This document shows positions 20,288 through 29,148 of a stretch of DNA of 64,000 nt, piece by piece. This stretch comes from an uncultured Opitutales bacterium. Lineage in GTDB: Bacteria; Verrucomicrobiota; Verrucomicrobiia; Opitutales; Intestinicryptomonadaceae. The position numbers and the translations under genes are program-made. Within the stretch, counting starts at the first letter, position 1. Every line of letters begins with the position of its first letter. The notes beneath the pieces were generated by a model. The model was not told where the DNA came from. It saw nothing but the letters and a program-made list of their open reading frames with translations, and searched no databases. The stretch covers positions 40,331 to 104,330 of the forward strand of contig CALXLK010000008.1 in NCBI GenBank assembly GCA_944389175.1, written 5' to 3'.

Positions 20288-21220
20288 ATGAATTTCATCA
20301 GATTTAAAACGTTTTATCTCGAGAAAATTTGGGGCGGCCCCGAATTTGCTTCTCTACTTAATCGCGGGCTCGACAAGAGAGGTTCAATCGGCGAGAGTTG
20401 GGAGATATCGGATAGGCCCGGCATGGAGTCGGTGGCAATAGGCGGGCGCTTTGACAATCTCGACATTTCGGAAATTCTAAAGACGCACACCGAGTATTTG
20501 ATGGGTTACAAGTATCGGGGGCGGTTCCCCGTCCTTGTAAAATGGATATACGCATCTTCGCCGCTAAGCATCCAAGTTCACCCCAATGAAGCCTCCGCCA
20601 AGATATTAGGCGCCGAGCAGAAAAGCGAGAACTGGTTTGTGGCCGCCGCAAAACCGGCAGCGGAGCTGGTTGCCGGCTTCAAAGAATCGGTAAAGGCCCT
20701 TACTGCGGAGGAAATGCAATCGAAGTGGATGAATGAGAATCTGCGCAGAATAAATGTGGCGGCGGGGGATTCCGTATTCATACCGGGAGGATGCGTCCAC
20801 GCCATAGGTGGGGGAATTCTCATACTCGAAATTCAGGAAAATTCCGACACGACGTACCGCCTCTACGATTGGGACAGAAAGGGGCCCGACGGGAAACCCA
20901 GAGCCCTCCACATAAAAGAGTCCGCCATTTGCGCCGACGTTTCCATCAGGCCCCAAATTGTCAAAACGGGAAAGTCTGATTCCGACAAAATAATATGCCA
21001 GTCCCAAAAATTTGACATAGAATTTATGAGCTTAAAAAAAGGCCAAAAGCTAAAAATTAGAAGCGGACGGGCAAAGATTATAAGCGTAGTCGGGGGGCGC
21101 ATGGCCGACGGAACGGGCAACGAGATCCTCTTTTCGGAAAACGTCCTCGTCCCGGCGGTAATAGATGACGATTTTACCGCCCTCGAGGATTCTCAAATTC
21201 TATTAACAAAAATTAAATAA
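20288..21220 (+). CDS. manA: Mannose-6-phosphate isomerase, type I
   Basis: 310 residues, the short Bacillus-like form. It interconverts mannose 6-phosphate and fructose 6-phosphate with one zinc ion. The metal-binding cupin block is SIQVHPNEASAK (Gln and His ligands, about residue 97), and GGCVHAIGGGILILEIQENSDTTYR provides the remaining His and the substrate site. The start is MNFIRFKTFYLEKIWGG, the usual N-terminus. It is the first gene of a three-gene operon: the next start follows by 4 bp, then a secreted beta-mannosidase. This context points to catabolism of mannosides rather than to GDP-mannose synthesis. Confidence 0.94.
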   Translation: MNFIRFKTFYLEKIWGGPEFASLLNRGLDKRGSIGESWEISDRPGMESVAIGGRFDNLDISEILKTHTEYLMGYKYRGRFPVLVKWIYASSPLSIQVHPNEASAKILGAEQKSENWFVAAAKPAAELVAGFKESVKALTAEEMQSKWMNENLRRINVAAGDSVFIPGGCVHAIGGGILILEIQENSDTTYRLYDWDRKGPDGKPRALHIKESAICADVSIRPQIVKTGKSDSDKIICQSQKFDIEFMSLKKGQKLKIRSGRAKIISVVGGRMADGTGNEILFSENVLVPAVIDDDFTALEDSQILLTKIK

Positions 21221-21224
21221 AATT

Positions 21225-22340
21225 ATGTGCGTTGATTATTCAAGCGAGAGCAGGGTCGTTTTCACACTCGATGCGGGCGGCACCAATTACGTATTTGCTG
21301 CGATGGTGGGAGGAAGGAAGGTGGGCCGTTGCGTAAGGCTCGATCCCGAGCCTTTAGACCTTCAGAAGAGCATATCCAACATAAAAGGCGGGTTTAATAT
21401 GCTTCTTAAAGAGACGGGATTGAGGCCCTGCGCTATAAGCTTCGCCTTCCCGGGGCCTGCCGACTACGAGAACGGGGTCATATATAATATTGGAAACATT
21501 CCCGCCTTTTCCGGAGGAGTGCCCCTTGCGGGCATTCTCGAGCACGAATTTGGCGTGCCGGTATTCATTAACAACGACGGCGACCTCTTCACCTATGGCG
21601 AGGCCGTCGCCGGGGCGCTGCCGCGCATAAACAATATAATGCAATCAAACGGCAATCCGAAGCGCTATAAGAACCTCTTCGGGATAACGCTTGGCACGGG
21701 TCTTGGCGGGGGTTTTGTCGTCGACGGCAAGCTGTACACAGGCGACAATTCAAACGCCGCGGAAATTTGGCTTATGACAGACCGCCGCAATCTCGACGGC
21801 TTTGCCGAGGAGCAGGCGTGCGCGAGAGCCGTCCAAAAAAACTACGCCATGTTGGCAAATATTTCAGACTACAGAAAATATTCGCCCAAAGACATAGAGG
21901 ATATCGCCTTGGGGAAGATCGAGGGCGACGCCGCGGCGGCAAAAGAGGCGTACAGGCTCATGGGTGAGTCTCTCGGAGATGTCCTTTGTGAAATTTCGCG
22001 CATAGTAGATTGCCCGATTGTCATCGGAGGTGGGCTTTCGTACGGATATCCACTCTTTATCGATGCCATCGTCGACTTCATGAATTCAAAGATCAGAAAT
22101 GCCGACGGCAGGGAGTTCCCTAGGCTCGTGCAGAAAGTCTACAATCTTGAAGACGCCCGCCAGGCCAGCGATTTCGCCTCGGGCGGCGTAAAAGATATTC
22201 AAATCCCGGGGACCGATAAAAAAATTGCGTCGGTTTGCCAGAAGCGAATTGGCATTTGCATTTCAGAATTGGGCGCAAGCAATGCCGTTTCCATAGGGGC
22301 GTATGCGCTGGCTCTTTCGCGCATAGACGGAGAAAAATAA
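21225..22340 (+). CDS. ROK-family sugar kinase, probable mannokinase
   Basis: 371 residues. The ATP phosphate loop is TLDAGGTNYVFA (about residue 14). INNDGDLFTYGEA carries the catalytic Asp, and GITLGTGLGGGFVVDG is the second phosphate motif. The Cys-rich zinc motif of many ROK kinases is absent, so it belongs to the zinc-free branch. It is 4 bp after manA and 13 bp before a beta-mannosidase gene; on that basis mannose is the likely substrate, giving mannose 6-phosphate for ManA. Glucokinase or fructokinase activity is possible, because ROK enzymes are often promiscuous. Confidence 0.85.
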   Translation: MCVDYSSESRVVFTLDAGGTNYVFAAMVGGRKVGRCVRLDPEPLDLQKSISNIKGGFNMLLKETGLRPCAISFAFPGPADYENGVIYNIGNIPAFSGGVPLAGILEHEFGVPVFINNDGDLFTYGEAVAGALPRINNIMQSNGNPKRYKNLFGITLGTGLGGGFVVDGKLYTGDNSNAAEIWLMTDRRNLDGFAEEQACARAVQKNYAMLANISDYRKYSPKDIEDIALGKIEGDAAAAKEAYRLMGESLGDVLCEISRIVDCPIVIGGGLSYGYPLFIDAIVDFMNSKIRNADGREFPRLVQKVYNLEDARQASDFASGGVKDIQIPGTDKKIASVCQKRIGICISELGASNAVSIGAYALALSRIDGEK

Positions 22341-22353
22341 AAAAGGGAAGATA

Positions 22354-24666
22354 ATGAAGAGAATATTATTGTTGATAATTGCGTCCGTGTTGATGGGCGC
22401 GTGCGTTTCAAGCGAGGGCGGCGCGCCGGAGGTAAAGCCCGGAGAGCGCATAGCTTTGAATTGGAAGGTCGGCTGGGCGGCTTCGGCCGAGGCGCCGTGC
22501 GGAGAGTTTGTGGATGCCAGCATACCCGGTTCCGTCCAGCTCGACATCGCCAAGGCAAAAAATTACCCGGACTACAAATTCGGCACAAACGCCGACAAAT
22601 TCCGCTGGATGGAGGATATGTTCTATACCTACAAGACCGTATTCGAAAAGCCTTCAGCAAAGGCCGGCTCGCGCTTTGTTTTAAACGGCAAAGGAATAGA
22701 CTACGACTACAAAATACTGGTAAACAAAAAGCAAGTCTACGCCCATGAGGGCATATTTAAGGGCTTTCAGGTCGATATTACAGACTTTCTCGTACCAGGA
22801 AAAAATACAATAGAGATAAAAATTAACCCCGTTCCGAAGGCGTATCCCGAGAAGAAGTTCGGGTTCCACAGTTACCGCACGAACGCCAACCGCGTCGCAA
22901 AACCGCCGGTTAGCTACGGTTGGGACTGGTGCCCGCGCTTGATACCGCTAGGTGTATGGCAGGATCTTGATCTCGAAGTGCGACACCCCAGCAGTTTGAC
23001 CTACTCGGCGCTTACATACGCGCTTTCTGGCGATCTGAAAAATGCCAGCCTCTGCGTTGATGTCGAGGGATTCAACCTAAAGGGTTGCAAGTATAGGTGG
23101 CGCCTCACCGACGAATCGGGCGCTATCGCGGCATCGGGTTCGGGCGCTCTGGAGGGCGATTCTTCTAAAATACCCGCGGGGGATTTTGCCAATCCCAAGC
23201 TTTGGTGGACCCACGACCACGGCGGCCAATATCTTTATACTTGGCGCTTTGAGCTCCTCGACGCAGATGGAAAAATTTTGCAGGCGTCAACCCAAAAGGT
23301 CGGCTTCAGGAGAATCAGGCTGGTTATGAACGAGACAGCGTGGCGCAAAAAATTCCCGCATCTGACACTGGTGAACCAATGCGCCGAGACACCCATGCAG
23401 ATAGAGCTAAACGGGAGAAATATTTTTGCCAGGGGGTCGAATTGGGTAAATCCCGAAGTTTTCTTTTCGTCGATAACTGACGGGCGGTACGAAGAGCTTA
23501 TAAAATTGGCGCGCGATGCGCATTTTAACATATTTAGAGTCTGGGGCGGGGCGATTGTAAACAAGGAGAGCTTCTTCGACTTGTGCGACCGATACGGAAT
23601 ACTTGTCTGGCAGGAGTTCCCCCTTGCCTGCAATAATTATCCGGACGATTCCCATTATGTAAATGTTCTAAAAGACGAAGCCATTGACATCGTCAAGCGC
23701 GTGCGCAAGCACCCAAGCATCGCGATATGGTGCGGCGGCAACGAGCTATTCTGCAGCTGGTCGGGCATGACGCCCGAGTCGGCGCCGCTGAGAATGCTCA
23801 ATAGCGTCTGTCTCGAGCTGGATCCGCATACGCCCTTCATGTACACCTCTCCCCTCATAGGAGTGGGGCACGGGCCGTATTTTTTCATGCCAAATCAAAA
23901 GGATCCGTCGCTTACGGCCATGAATATTTTTGCCAAGAACGACATGGTCGCCTACACCGAATTCGGCGTCAACGGCATAGCCTCGCTTCAGGCGCTTAAA
24001 AGCTGCATACCCGAAAACGAGCTTTGGCCCATAAGGCATACCCCGAGTTGGGAGGCGCACCACGCCTTCAACGTGTTCGACAAGTACGGCTGGCTAAGGC
24101 AGAGCAGCGTGGAGTATTTTTGCGGCAAGGCTACTTCTCTGGAGGATTTAATCAAAAAGAGCCAATTCTTGCAGGCCCAAGGCTACAAAGCCTTCTTTGA
24201 GGAGGGCAGGCGCCAGAAACCGCATTGTTCAATGGTTATAAATTGGGATTACAACGAGGCGTGGCCTGCCGCCGCGGGCAACGCCCTCATAGAGTATCCC
24301 AACCGCCCAAAGCCCGCGTATTGGGCGGTGAGGGAGTCTTGCAGACCCACTATGCTAAGCGCCCGCTTCGAGTCCATCGTTTATAAAAGCGGCGATGAAA
24401 TAACAACCGACATTTGGCTCTTTAACGACACTTATAAAAAAGTGGATTCGGGAAAGGTGAGCATATATGTGGTAAACGGCGGCAAAAAAATACTCGCCGG
24501 CTCGTTCGACCGTGTTGAGGCCAAGGAAAACCGCCATGCAAAAGTTGCTTCGGCAAAGATAAAACTGCCGAGCCTTTCGGGCGAGCGCTTTAGCATACTG
24601 CTTAGCTCGGATTCAAACCCGAAACTCAATTCCGAGTATACTTTTGTCGTGGGCAAGCAAAAATAG
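22354..24666 (+). CDS. GH2-family beta-mannosidase, lipoprotein
   Basis: 770 residues. The lipobox LMGAC follows a short hydrophobic signal (Cys17), so the protein is anchored to a membrane in the periplasm or at the surface. The sugar-binding domain contains YGWDWCPRLIP, typical of beta-mannosidases. The TIM barrel has RVWGGAIV, WQEFPLACNNYPDD, the acid/base Glu464 in WCGGNELF and the nucleophile Glu536 in AYTEFG. It releases mannose from the ends of beta-mannosides, fitting the kinase and isomerase genes ahead of it. It is the last gene of the operon, with a terminator 20 bp downstream. A beta-glucuronidase or exo-glucosaminidase of GH2 is a less likely reading. Confidence 0.9.
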   Translation: MKRILLLIIASVLMGACVSSEGGAPEVKPGERIALNWKVGWAASAEAPCGEFVDASIPGSVQLDIAKAKNYPDYKFGTNADKFRWMEDMFYTYKTVFEKPSAKAGSRFVLNGKGIDYDYKILVNKKQVYAHEGIFKGFQVDITDFLVPGKNTIEIKINPVPKAYPEKKFGFHSYRTNANRVAKPPVSYGWDWCPRLIPLGVWQDLDLEVRHPSSLTYSALTYALSGDLKNASLCVDVEGFNLKGCKYRWRLTDESGAIAASGSGALEGDSSKIPAGDFANPKLWWTHDHGGQYLYTWRFELLDADGKILQASTQKVGFRRIRLVMNETAWRKKFPHLTLVNQCAETPMQIELNGRNIFARGSNWVNPEVFFSSITDGRYEELIKLARDAHFNIFRVWGGAIVNKESFFDLCDRYGILVWQEFPLACNNYPDDSHYVNVLKDEAIDIVKRVRKHPSIAIWCGGNELFCSWSGMTPESAPLRMLNSVCLELDPHTPFMYTSPLIGVGHGPYFFMPNQKDPSLTAMNIFAKNDMVAYTEFGVNGIASLQALKSCIPENELWPIRHTPSWEAHHAFNVFDKYGWLRQSSVEYFCGKATSLEDLIKKSQFLQAQGYKAFFEEGRRQKPHCSMVINWDYNEAWPAAAGNALIEYPNRPKPAYWAVRESCRPTMLSARFESIVYKSGDEITTDIWLFNDTYKKVDSGKVSIYVVNGGKKILAGSFDRVEAKENRHAKVASAKIKLPSLSGERFSILLSSDSNPKLNSEYTFVVGKQK

Positions 24667-24686
24667 CAAAATTGCCCGATTTTAAG

Positions 24687-24712
24687 GCCCCGAGTGAAAT
24701 CGGGGCTTTTTT
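24687..24712 (+). terminator. Rho-independent terminator of the mannoside operon
   Basis: A 7-bp stem GCCCCGA/TCGGGGC with a 6-base loop and a T6 tail, 20 bases past the beta-mannosidase stop. Confidence 0.92.
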
Positions 24713-24816
24713 GTTGACATGCCTTGCGACTGCGGGCACCATGAGGCTGTTTTTGCGCAAATGAAATTACGGCGCTTGCATTGTGCCGATAATAAAAAAT
24801 GCGGGAGATTTTTTGT

Positions 24817-26142
24817 ATGGACTGCGGATATAAATCGCTTTTTAAAATCACGTTGCCTATATTTTCGTTTCTACTGGTAGAAAATATCATAGCCTTTACG
24901 GATACGGCGTTTTTGGGGCGCGTCGGGGAGGTTGAGCTGGCGGCTGCTTCGATAGCGGGGCTGTATTATGTTTGCGTGTTTATAATCGGGTTTGGATTTT
25001 CGATAGGCTCCCAAGTCCTAATGGCTCATAGAAACGGGGAGGGGAATTTCGGGAAAGTAGGCGACATATTCACGACTTCTCTATACGGCTTGATGGCCTT
25101 GGCTGTGGCGGGATTCATTCTCACATGGCTTTTTTGCGGGCCGATTTTCTCGGCGATGTCGCACGATTCGGCCGTCGTCGAAAGTGCGATTGGCTATATG
25201 AAATGGCGCCAATTCGGCTTTCTGGCTGTTTTTGCGATAATAGCGTACAGGTCTATGTATGTCGGCGTCGCAAAGACCGAGATTCTGGCCTATTCGTCGT
25301 GGGCCATGGGCGCGGTAAACGTATTGCTTGACTACGTTCTTATTTTCGGAAAATTCGGATTCCCGAAAATGGGTGTCGAGGGCGCAGCATTAGCCTCGAC
25401 ATTAAGCGAAGTTGCAGGCCTTGTAATCTTTGCGGTTTATACCGCGAAAAAGTTCGACACAAAAAAGTATAATTTGGGCTGGAAATATCCCGATTTTAAA
25501 TTGCTTAAGAACATATTTAGGCTTTCTTCCTGGACTATGGCGCAGCAGTTTGTCTATGTGGGAATATGGCTGCTGCTGTTTGCATTTATCGGCAATATAG
25601 GCAGGCACGAATTGGCCCAGTCTAATATTTTTAGAAGCATTCTAATGTTTTTGTATATGCCGATGTACTCGTTCGGTTCGGCCGTCAACAGCATTACGGG
25701 AAACCTAATCGGGCAGGGGCGCCCTGGGGAAATTTTGCCGATGTGCTTTAGGGTCGGCGTAATAGAGTTTTCACTGGTCGTTCCCGCGTTGATTTTATGC
25801 GCGCTCTTCCCGTATGAAATTATGGGCGTGTACACCGACAGCGCCTCTATTCTTTCGGGCGCCAGACTTCCTTTTTACTGCGCGCTTTTTACTGTGCCCT
25901 TTTCCGTCCCCACAATTATTTTAAGCAATATGATACTCGGCTTTGAGCGGACAAGGGCGGCCCTTGTAATCGAGGCTATATCAATGATTCCGTACGTGGC
26001 GGGGTTGTATTTGTGCTCTGTGGTATTTGGCAGCTTTGCCGCCATTTGGACTATGGATGCATGGTATTGGATTATCGTGCTTTTGCTTAACATTCTCTAC
26101 ATAAAAAGGCGCTTGAATCTCCGGGAAAATCTGAAGGCCTAA
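24817..26142 (+). CDS. MATE-family efflux transporter
   Basis: 441 residues with about 12 membrane helices in two similar halves. The family N-terminus is LPIFSFLLVENIIAFTDTAFLGRVGEVELAA, and GVEGAALASTLSE marks the end of the first half. It would export organic cations or metabolites using a sodium or proton gradient; the substrate cannot be read from sequence. The ATG at 24817 is preferred over 24799 because GGGAG lies 9 bases before it. The gene stands alone after the mannoside operon terminator. Confidence 0.9.
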   Translation: MDCGYKSLFKITLPIFSFLLVENIIAFTDTAFLGRVGEVELAAASIAGLYYVCVFIIGFGFSIGSQVLMAHRNGEGNFGKVGDIFTTSLYGLMALAVAGFILTWLFCGPIFSAMSHDSAVVESAIGYMKWRQFGFLAVFAIIAYRSMYVGVAKTEILAYSSWAMGAVNVLLDYVLIFGKFGFPKMGVEGAALASTLSEVAGLVIFAVYTAKKFDTKKYNLGWKYPDFKLLKNIFRLSSWTMAQQFVYVGIWLLLFAFIGNIGRHELAQSNIFRSILMFLYMPMYSFGSAVNSITGNLIGQGRPGEILPMCFRVGVIEFSLVVPALILCALFPYEIMGVYTDSASILSGARLPFYCALFTVPFSVPTIILSNMILGFERTRAALVIEAISMIPYVAGLYLCSVVFGSFAAIWTMDAWYWIIVLLLNILYIKRRLNLRENLKA

Positions 26143-26186
26143 AATAGGGCGCTTTTGTCTCTTGGCCTCTTGCTATCGTTTTTGCC

Positions 26187-26218
26187 GGGAACCGGTAAAT
26201 TGCGGGGGAACCGGTAAA
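26187..26218 (+). repeat. Short direct repeat, two units
   Basis: GGGAACCGGTAAA occurs at 26187-26199 and 26206-26218, 19 bp apart, each containing the palindrome ACCGGT. The second unit forms the left arm of the adjacent terminator hairpin. Confidence 0.6.
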
Positions 26219-26245
26219 AAACGCGCTTATGCGCGCTTTTTACCG
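26212..26245 (+). terminator. Terminator after the MATE gene
   Basis: A long hairpin has inner stem CGCGC/GCGCG around TTAT, extended by GGTAAAAA pairing with TTTTTACC (one mismatch). The T5 following the GC stem acts as the terminator tail. Confidence 0.75.
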
Positions 26246-26534
26246 CGGCCTTTTTGTTTACAACTTTACCTCAGCTCTTTTAGGGATGGGCGTGAAAAAA
26301 GCAGCGGTAATATGTCGTTGAAATGTAGCCGCTGATGGCGGCTAAATAAGAAAACTTGCCGACGTATCGGCGCGTTTGATCGGGTATTTGTAGTGAATAT
26401 ATGGGGTATGCCGTAGGTGAATACAATCTAAAACAAGTCTGTTTTTATTAAAATAAGTCTATTTTTTTTATTGGAGAAAAAGATTTTTTTTTATAGAATC
26501 CGCTTGGAGTTTCACCCTTAACCTAAGGAAATAT

Positions 26535-28655
26535 ATGATTGGAAAAAAAATATCTATGGCAGTTGCTCTACTCTGCGCAGTTGGGGCGGCGGCCGAGGAC
26601 ATAGTTCTTTTTGACGCATCAAAGCCGGCCGACAACGCGTTTGTATTTAATCCGCATTCGCGCGATATGAGGCCTGTAAAGCGCGATTCTTCGGGACGCA
26701 TAATTTTAGAAAACAATTTCAGAATAGTCGGGGATTTCGACCTTTCTAAGAATACCGACATAAAAATAGACTACGATTTTGAAGACAGCGATTACGAAAA
26801 TGTAATATCGCTTGATTTCTATCCCAAGGGCGTGAAAGCGTCGCGCGAGTACAATAGGGCTCTTTCGGCCGTTCTAAACAGGAAAAAATCGAGCGTCGTA
26901 GTGGAGGGATACCAGAACTTGGCTTATCCGCAGATATTGGCTCAGATGAAATTGATGCGCACCGATCCGTTTAGGCGCGGAGACAGGTCGGGCAATGCAG
27001 ACATGTCGAGCGTATCGGCGGTTGTCGTGCATAGGTTTTATGCAAACACTGCCCCAAAAAGTGCAAGACCCAAGATTTATATAAAAAAAGTCACCGCACT
27101 CGATACTTCGGATAAGAAATTGCCGGCATGGTATTCCATGAGCCCCGAGGAATTTTTCCCTTTTATAGACAAATACGGGCAGTTTAAATTTAAAGAATGG
27201 AAAAATAAGGTACATAGCGACGCCGACTTGCAGAAGTTTAAGGCCGAAGAAGCCAAAGATCTGGCAAATAACCCCGGGCCGAAAAATTGGGACGAATACG
27301 GCGGCTGGAAAGGCGTCAAGCTAGAGGCTACCGGCAGATTCAGGGTGCAAAAATACGGCGGAAAGTGGTGGCTTGTCGATCCGCTCGGACACTTGTATTG
27401 GTCGCATGGGGTGGTGAGGGTGACTCCGTCATCGGCGGTGACTCCGCTTGACAACCGCAAAAACTATTTCGAAAGTCTCCCCGAAAAAGGCGACGAACTT
27501 GCATTGTTTTACACTACCAATGATGAACTTTTGGCCTCCTACTACACAACGCGCGGCATAAAAGAGACTTTCGATTTTTCCGCGGCGAACATTTTCCGCA
27601 AATATGGCAAAAATTGGCGGGAGGCCTATGCCGATATATCGCACAGGCGCCTTCGCAGCTGGGGCTTGAACACTATTGCAAACAGTTCGGATAGCTTCAT
27701 CTTCTCTCAGAATAAGACCCCGTATATTGAAAGGATTGAGACGCGCGGTCCTATTCTGGAGGGAAGCACCGGAGCGTGGTGGGGTATTGTCGATCCGTTT
27801 TCAGAAGAATTTGTATCGCATCTGAAATCGGTTTTGGAGTCCCGCAGAGCCGAGTTTAGCAATCCGTGGTGCATAGGATTGTTCGTCGACAACGAGCTTA
27901 AATGGGGAAAGGACGGCTTTCTCGGCAAGTGCGCCTTGGCATCTTCCCCCGATTGTGCGGCAAAGCGCGAATTTATAAAAGACTTAAAAGCCAAATACGG
28001 CGACATTTCCAGTCTAAACAAGGCCTGGAATTCAAAATATAAAGACTGGAACGATGTGCTTTCAAGCAGGGAAGTGCCCGCCGGCGCAAATAAAGGCGAC
28101 TTGGAGTCTTTCAGCCTTAAGATTGTGGATAAATATTTCTCCACGATTTCCGCTATAATCAAGCAATTCGATCCGAAGCTCTTGTACATGGGGTGTCGCT
28201 TTTACGACAGAAACCATAAGATAATTTCCATCGCGGCCAAGTATTGCGATGTGGTTAGCTTTAATGCGTACAATTACAGGCTCGATTCCGTGGGAATGCC
28301 GCTTGGCATAGATAAGCCAATAGTAATCGGGGAATTCCATTTCGGCGCGACTTCCGATACAGGGCTTTTTAATCCGACACTCTGCTACACCGAGAATCAA
28401 GACTGCAGGGCGGAGGCCTACAAGCGCTATCTCACAGACGCCTTGCAAAACTACCATGTAATCGGAACCCACTGGCACCAGTTATCCGACCAGGCAACGA
28501 CGGGCAGGTTCGACGGCGAAAATTTCCAGGTGGGCTTTACCGACGTATGCGATACGCCGTATTCAGAGACAATTGAGGCCTTGCGCCAAATAGGCGATTC
28601 GATGTATGAGACACGCCTGTCTTCGCCCAATAATAAGCCTGTGAAGATTAAATAA
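26535..28655 (+). CDS. Secreted GH50-like beta-galactanase/beta-agarase
   Basis: 706 residues with an N-terminal signal peptide ending at VGAAAE. About 170 residues of non-catalytic beta-sandwich come first. The GH50-type core then starts with DKYGQFKFKEW and LEATGRFRVQKYGGKWWLVDPLGHLYWSHG. The acid/base Glu is Glu454 in FVDNELKWG and the nucleophile Glu600 in IGEFHFGA, followed by GTHWHQLSDQATTGR. Characterised GH50 enzymes hydrolyse the beta-1,4 bonds of agarose. Whether this one acts on agar, another algal galactan or a gut glycan is open. An AAGGAAA Shine-Dalgarno precedes the ATG. No other agar-pathway gene is nearby. Confidence 0.82.
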   Translation: MIGKKISMAVALLCAVGAAAEDIVLFDASKPADNAFVFNPHSRDMRPVKRDSSGRIILENNFRIVGDFDLSKNTDIKIDYDFEDSDYENVISLDFYPKGVKASREYNRALSAVLNRKKSSVVVEGYQNLAYPQILAQMKLMRTDPFRRGDRSGNADMSSVSAVVVHRFYANTAPKSARPKIYIKKVTALDTSDKKLPAWYSMSPEEFFPFIDKYGQFKFKEWKNKVHSDADLQKFKAEEAKDLANNPGPKNWDEYGGWKGVKLEATGRFRVQKYGGKWWLVDPLGHLYWSHGVVRVTPSSAVTPLDNRKNYFESLPEKGDELALFYTTNDELLASYYTTRGIKETFDFSAANIFRKYGKNWREAYADISHRRLRSWGLNTIANSSDSFIFSQNKTPYIERIETRGPILEGSTGAWWGIVDPFSEEFVSHLKSVLESRRAEFSNPWCIGLFVDNELKWGKDGFLGKCALASSPDCAAKREFIKDLKAKYGDISSLNKAWNSKYKDWNDVLSSREVPAGANKGDLESFSLKIVDKYFSTISAIIKQFDPKLLYMGCRFYDRNHKIISIAAKYCDVVSFNAYNYRLDSVGMPLGIDKPIVIGEFHFGATSDTGLFNPTLCYTENQDCRAEAYKRYLTDALQNYHVIGTHWHQLSDQATTGRFDGENFQVGFTDVCDTPYSETIEALRQIGDSMYETRLSSPNNKPVKIK

Positions 28656-28681
28656 ATTTTTGTTTGGATAGTTAGAGTCGC

Positions 28682-28711
28682 CGCGCGGGGTTAACCTGCG
28701 CGTTTTTTTTT
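28682..28711 (+). terminator. Rho-independent terminator after the GH50-like gene
   Basis: An 8-bp stem (CGCGCGGG with CCTGCGCG, one G-T pair) around a short loop leads into T8-9. Confidence 0.88.
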
Positions 28712-29090
28712 ATTTGCGTATATATGTTGCCCGCCTTTTTCATCGGAGATGTATGCAGTTAAGAATCTAATTCTCCCAGGCTTCCCGGTTGTTTTCACTG
28801 CTTAATCGGCTTTGCGGGACATGGTTAGCCCGTCTTTTATGTGTTTCTGGTTAACTAGCCAACCTCCAGCAGGTGGGGCTTGGTGTGCGCTTTATGCCGC
28901 TATACATCGCAAGCATTGTCGCCGAACGTTAGTGTATCTTCACTCTGCTAATGCGCGCGGTATCCTTTTTGTATAAACAAGGATATGTTGCGGAAAAACG
29001 GACTGGCGGAAGGGAAATGGGCAATTAGGTGGGGGTGAAAAAACGGCAAGAGAGGAAGCGCGGTGCTTTTATGCGCGCGTGTGCGCAAAC
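28712..29090. other. Intergenic region between convergent genes
   Basis: About 380 bp with mixed composition. I find no ORF with a start context, no tRNA and no known RNA fold. It separates the GH50-like gene from the convergent DUF5696 gene. Confidence 0.4.
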
Positions 29091-29091
29091 G

Positions 29092-29123
29092 CAAAAAAAA
29101 CGCAAATAAGAAAGTTATTTGCG
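29092..29123. terminator. Bidirectional terminator
   Basis: A 9-bp stem CGCAAATAA/TTATTTGCG has A8 on its left and a T-run on its right. On the minus strand it ends the DUF5696 gene 25 bases after the stop. Confidence 0.88.
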
Positions 29124-29148
29124 CCTTTTTATAGTTAGCTTGCTTTTG

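Larger units (their letters stand above)
26143..26534. other. Intergenic region, MATE gene to GH50-like gene
   Basis: About 390 bp. The left part holds a two-unit repeat and a terminator, annotated separately. The rest is AT-rich leader and promoter region for the GH50-like gene; I cannot identify clear promoter boxes. Confidence 0.4.

Noticed and set aside
24714..24742. TTGACA after the mannoside operon as the MATE promoter
   Set aside because: No credible -10 hexamer lies 16-18 bases downstream; the T-run belongs to the terminator.
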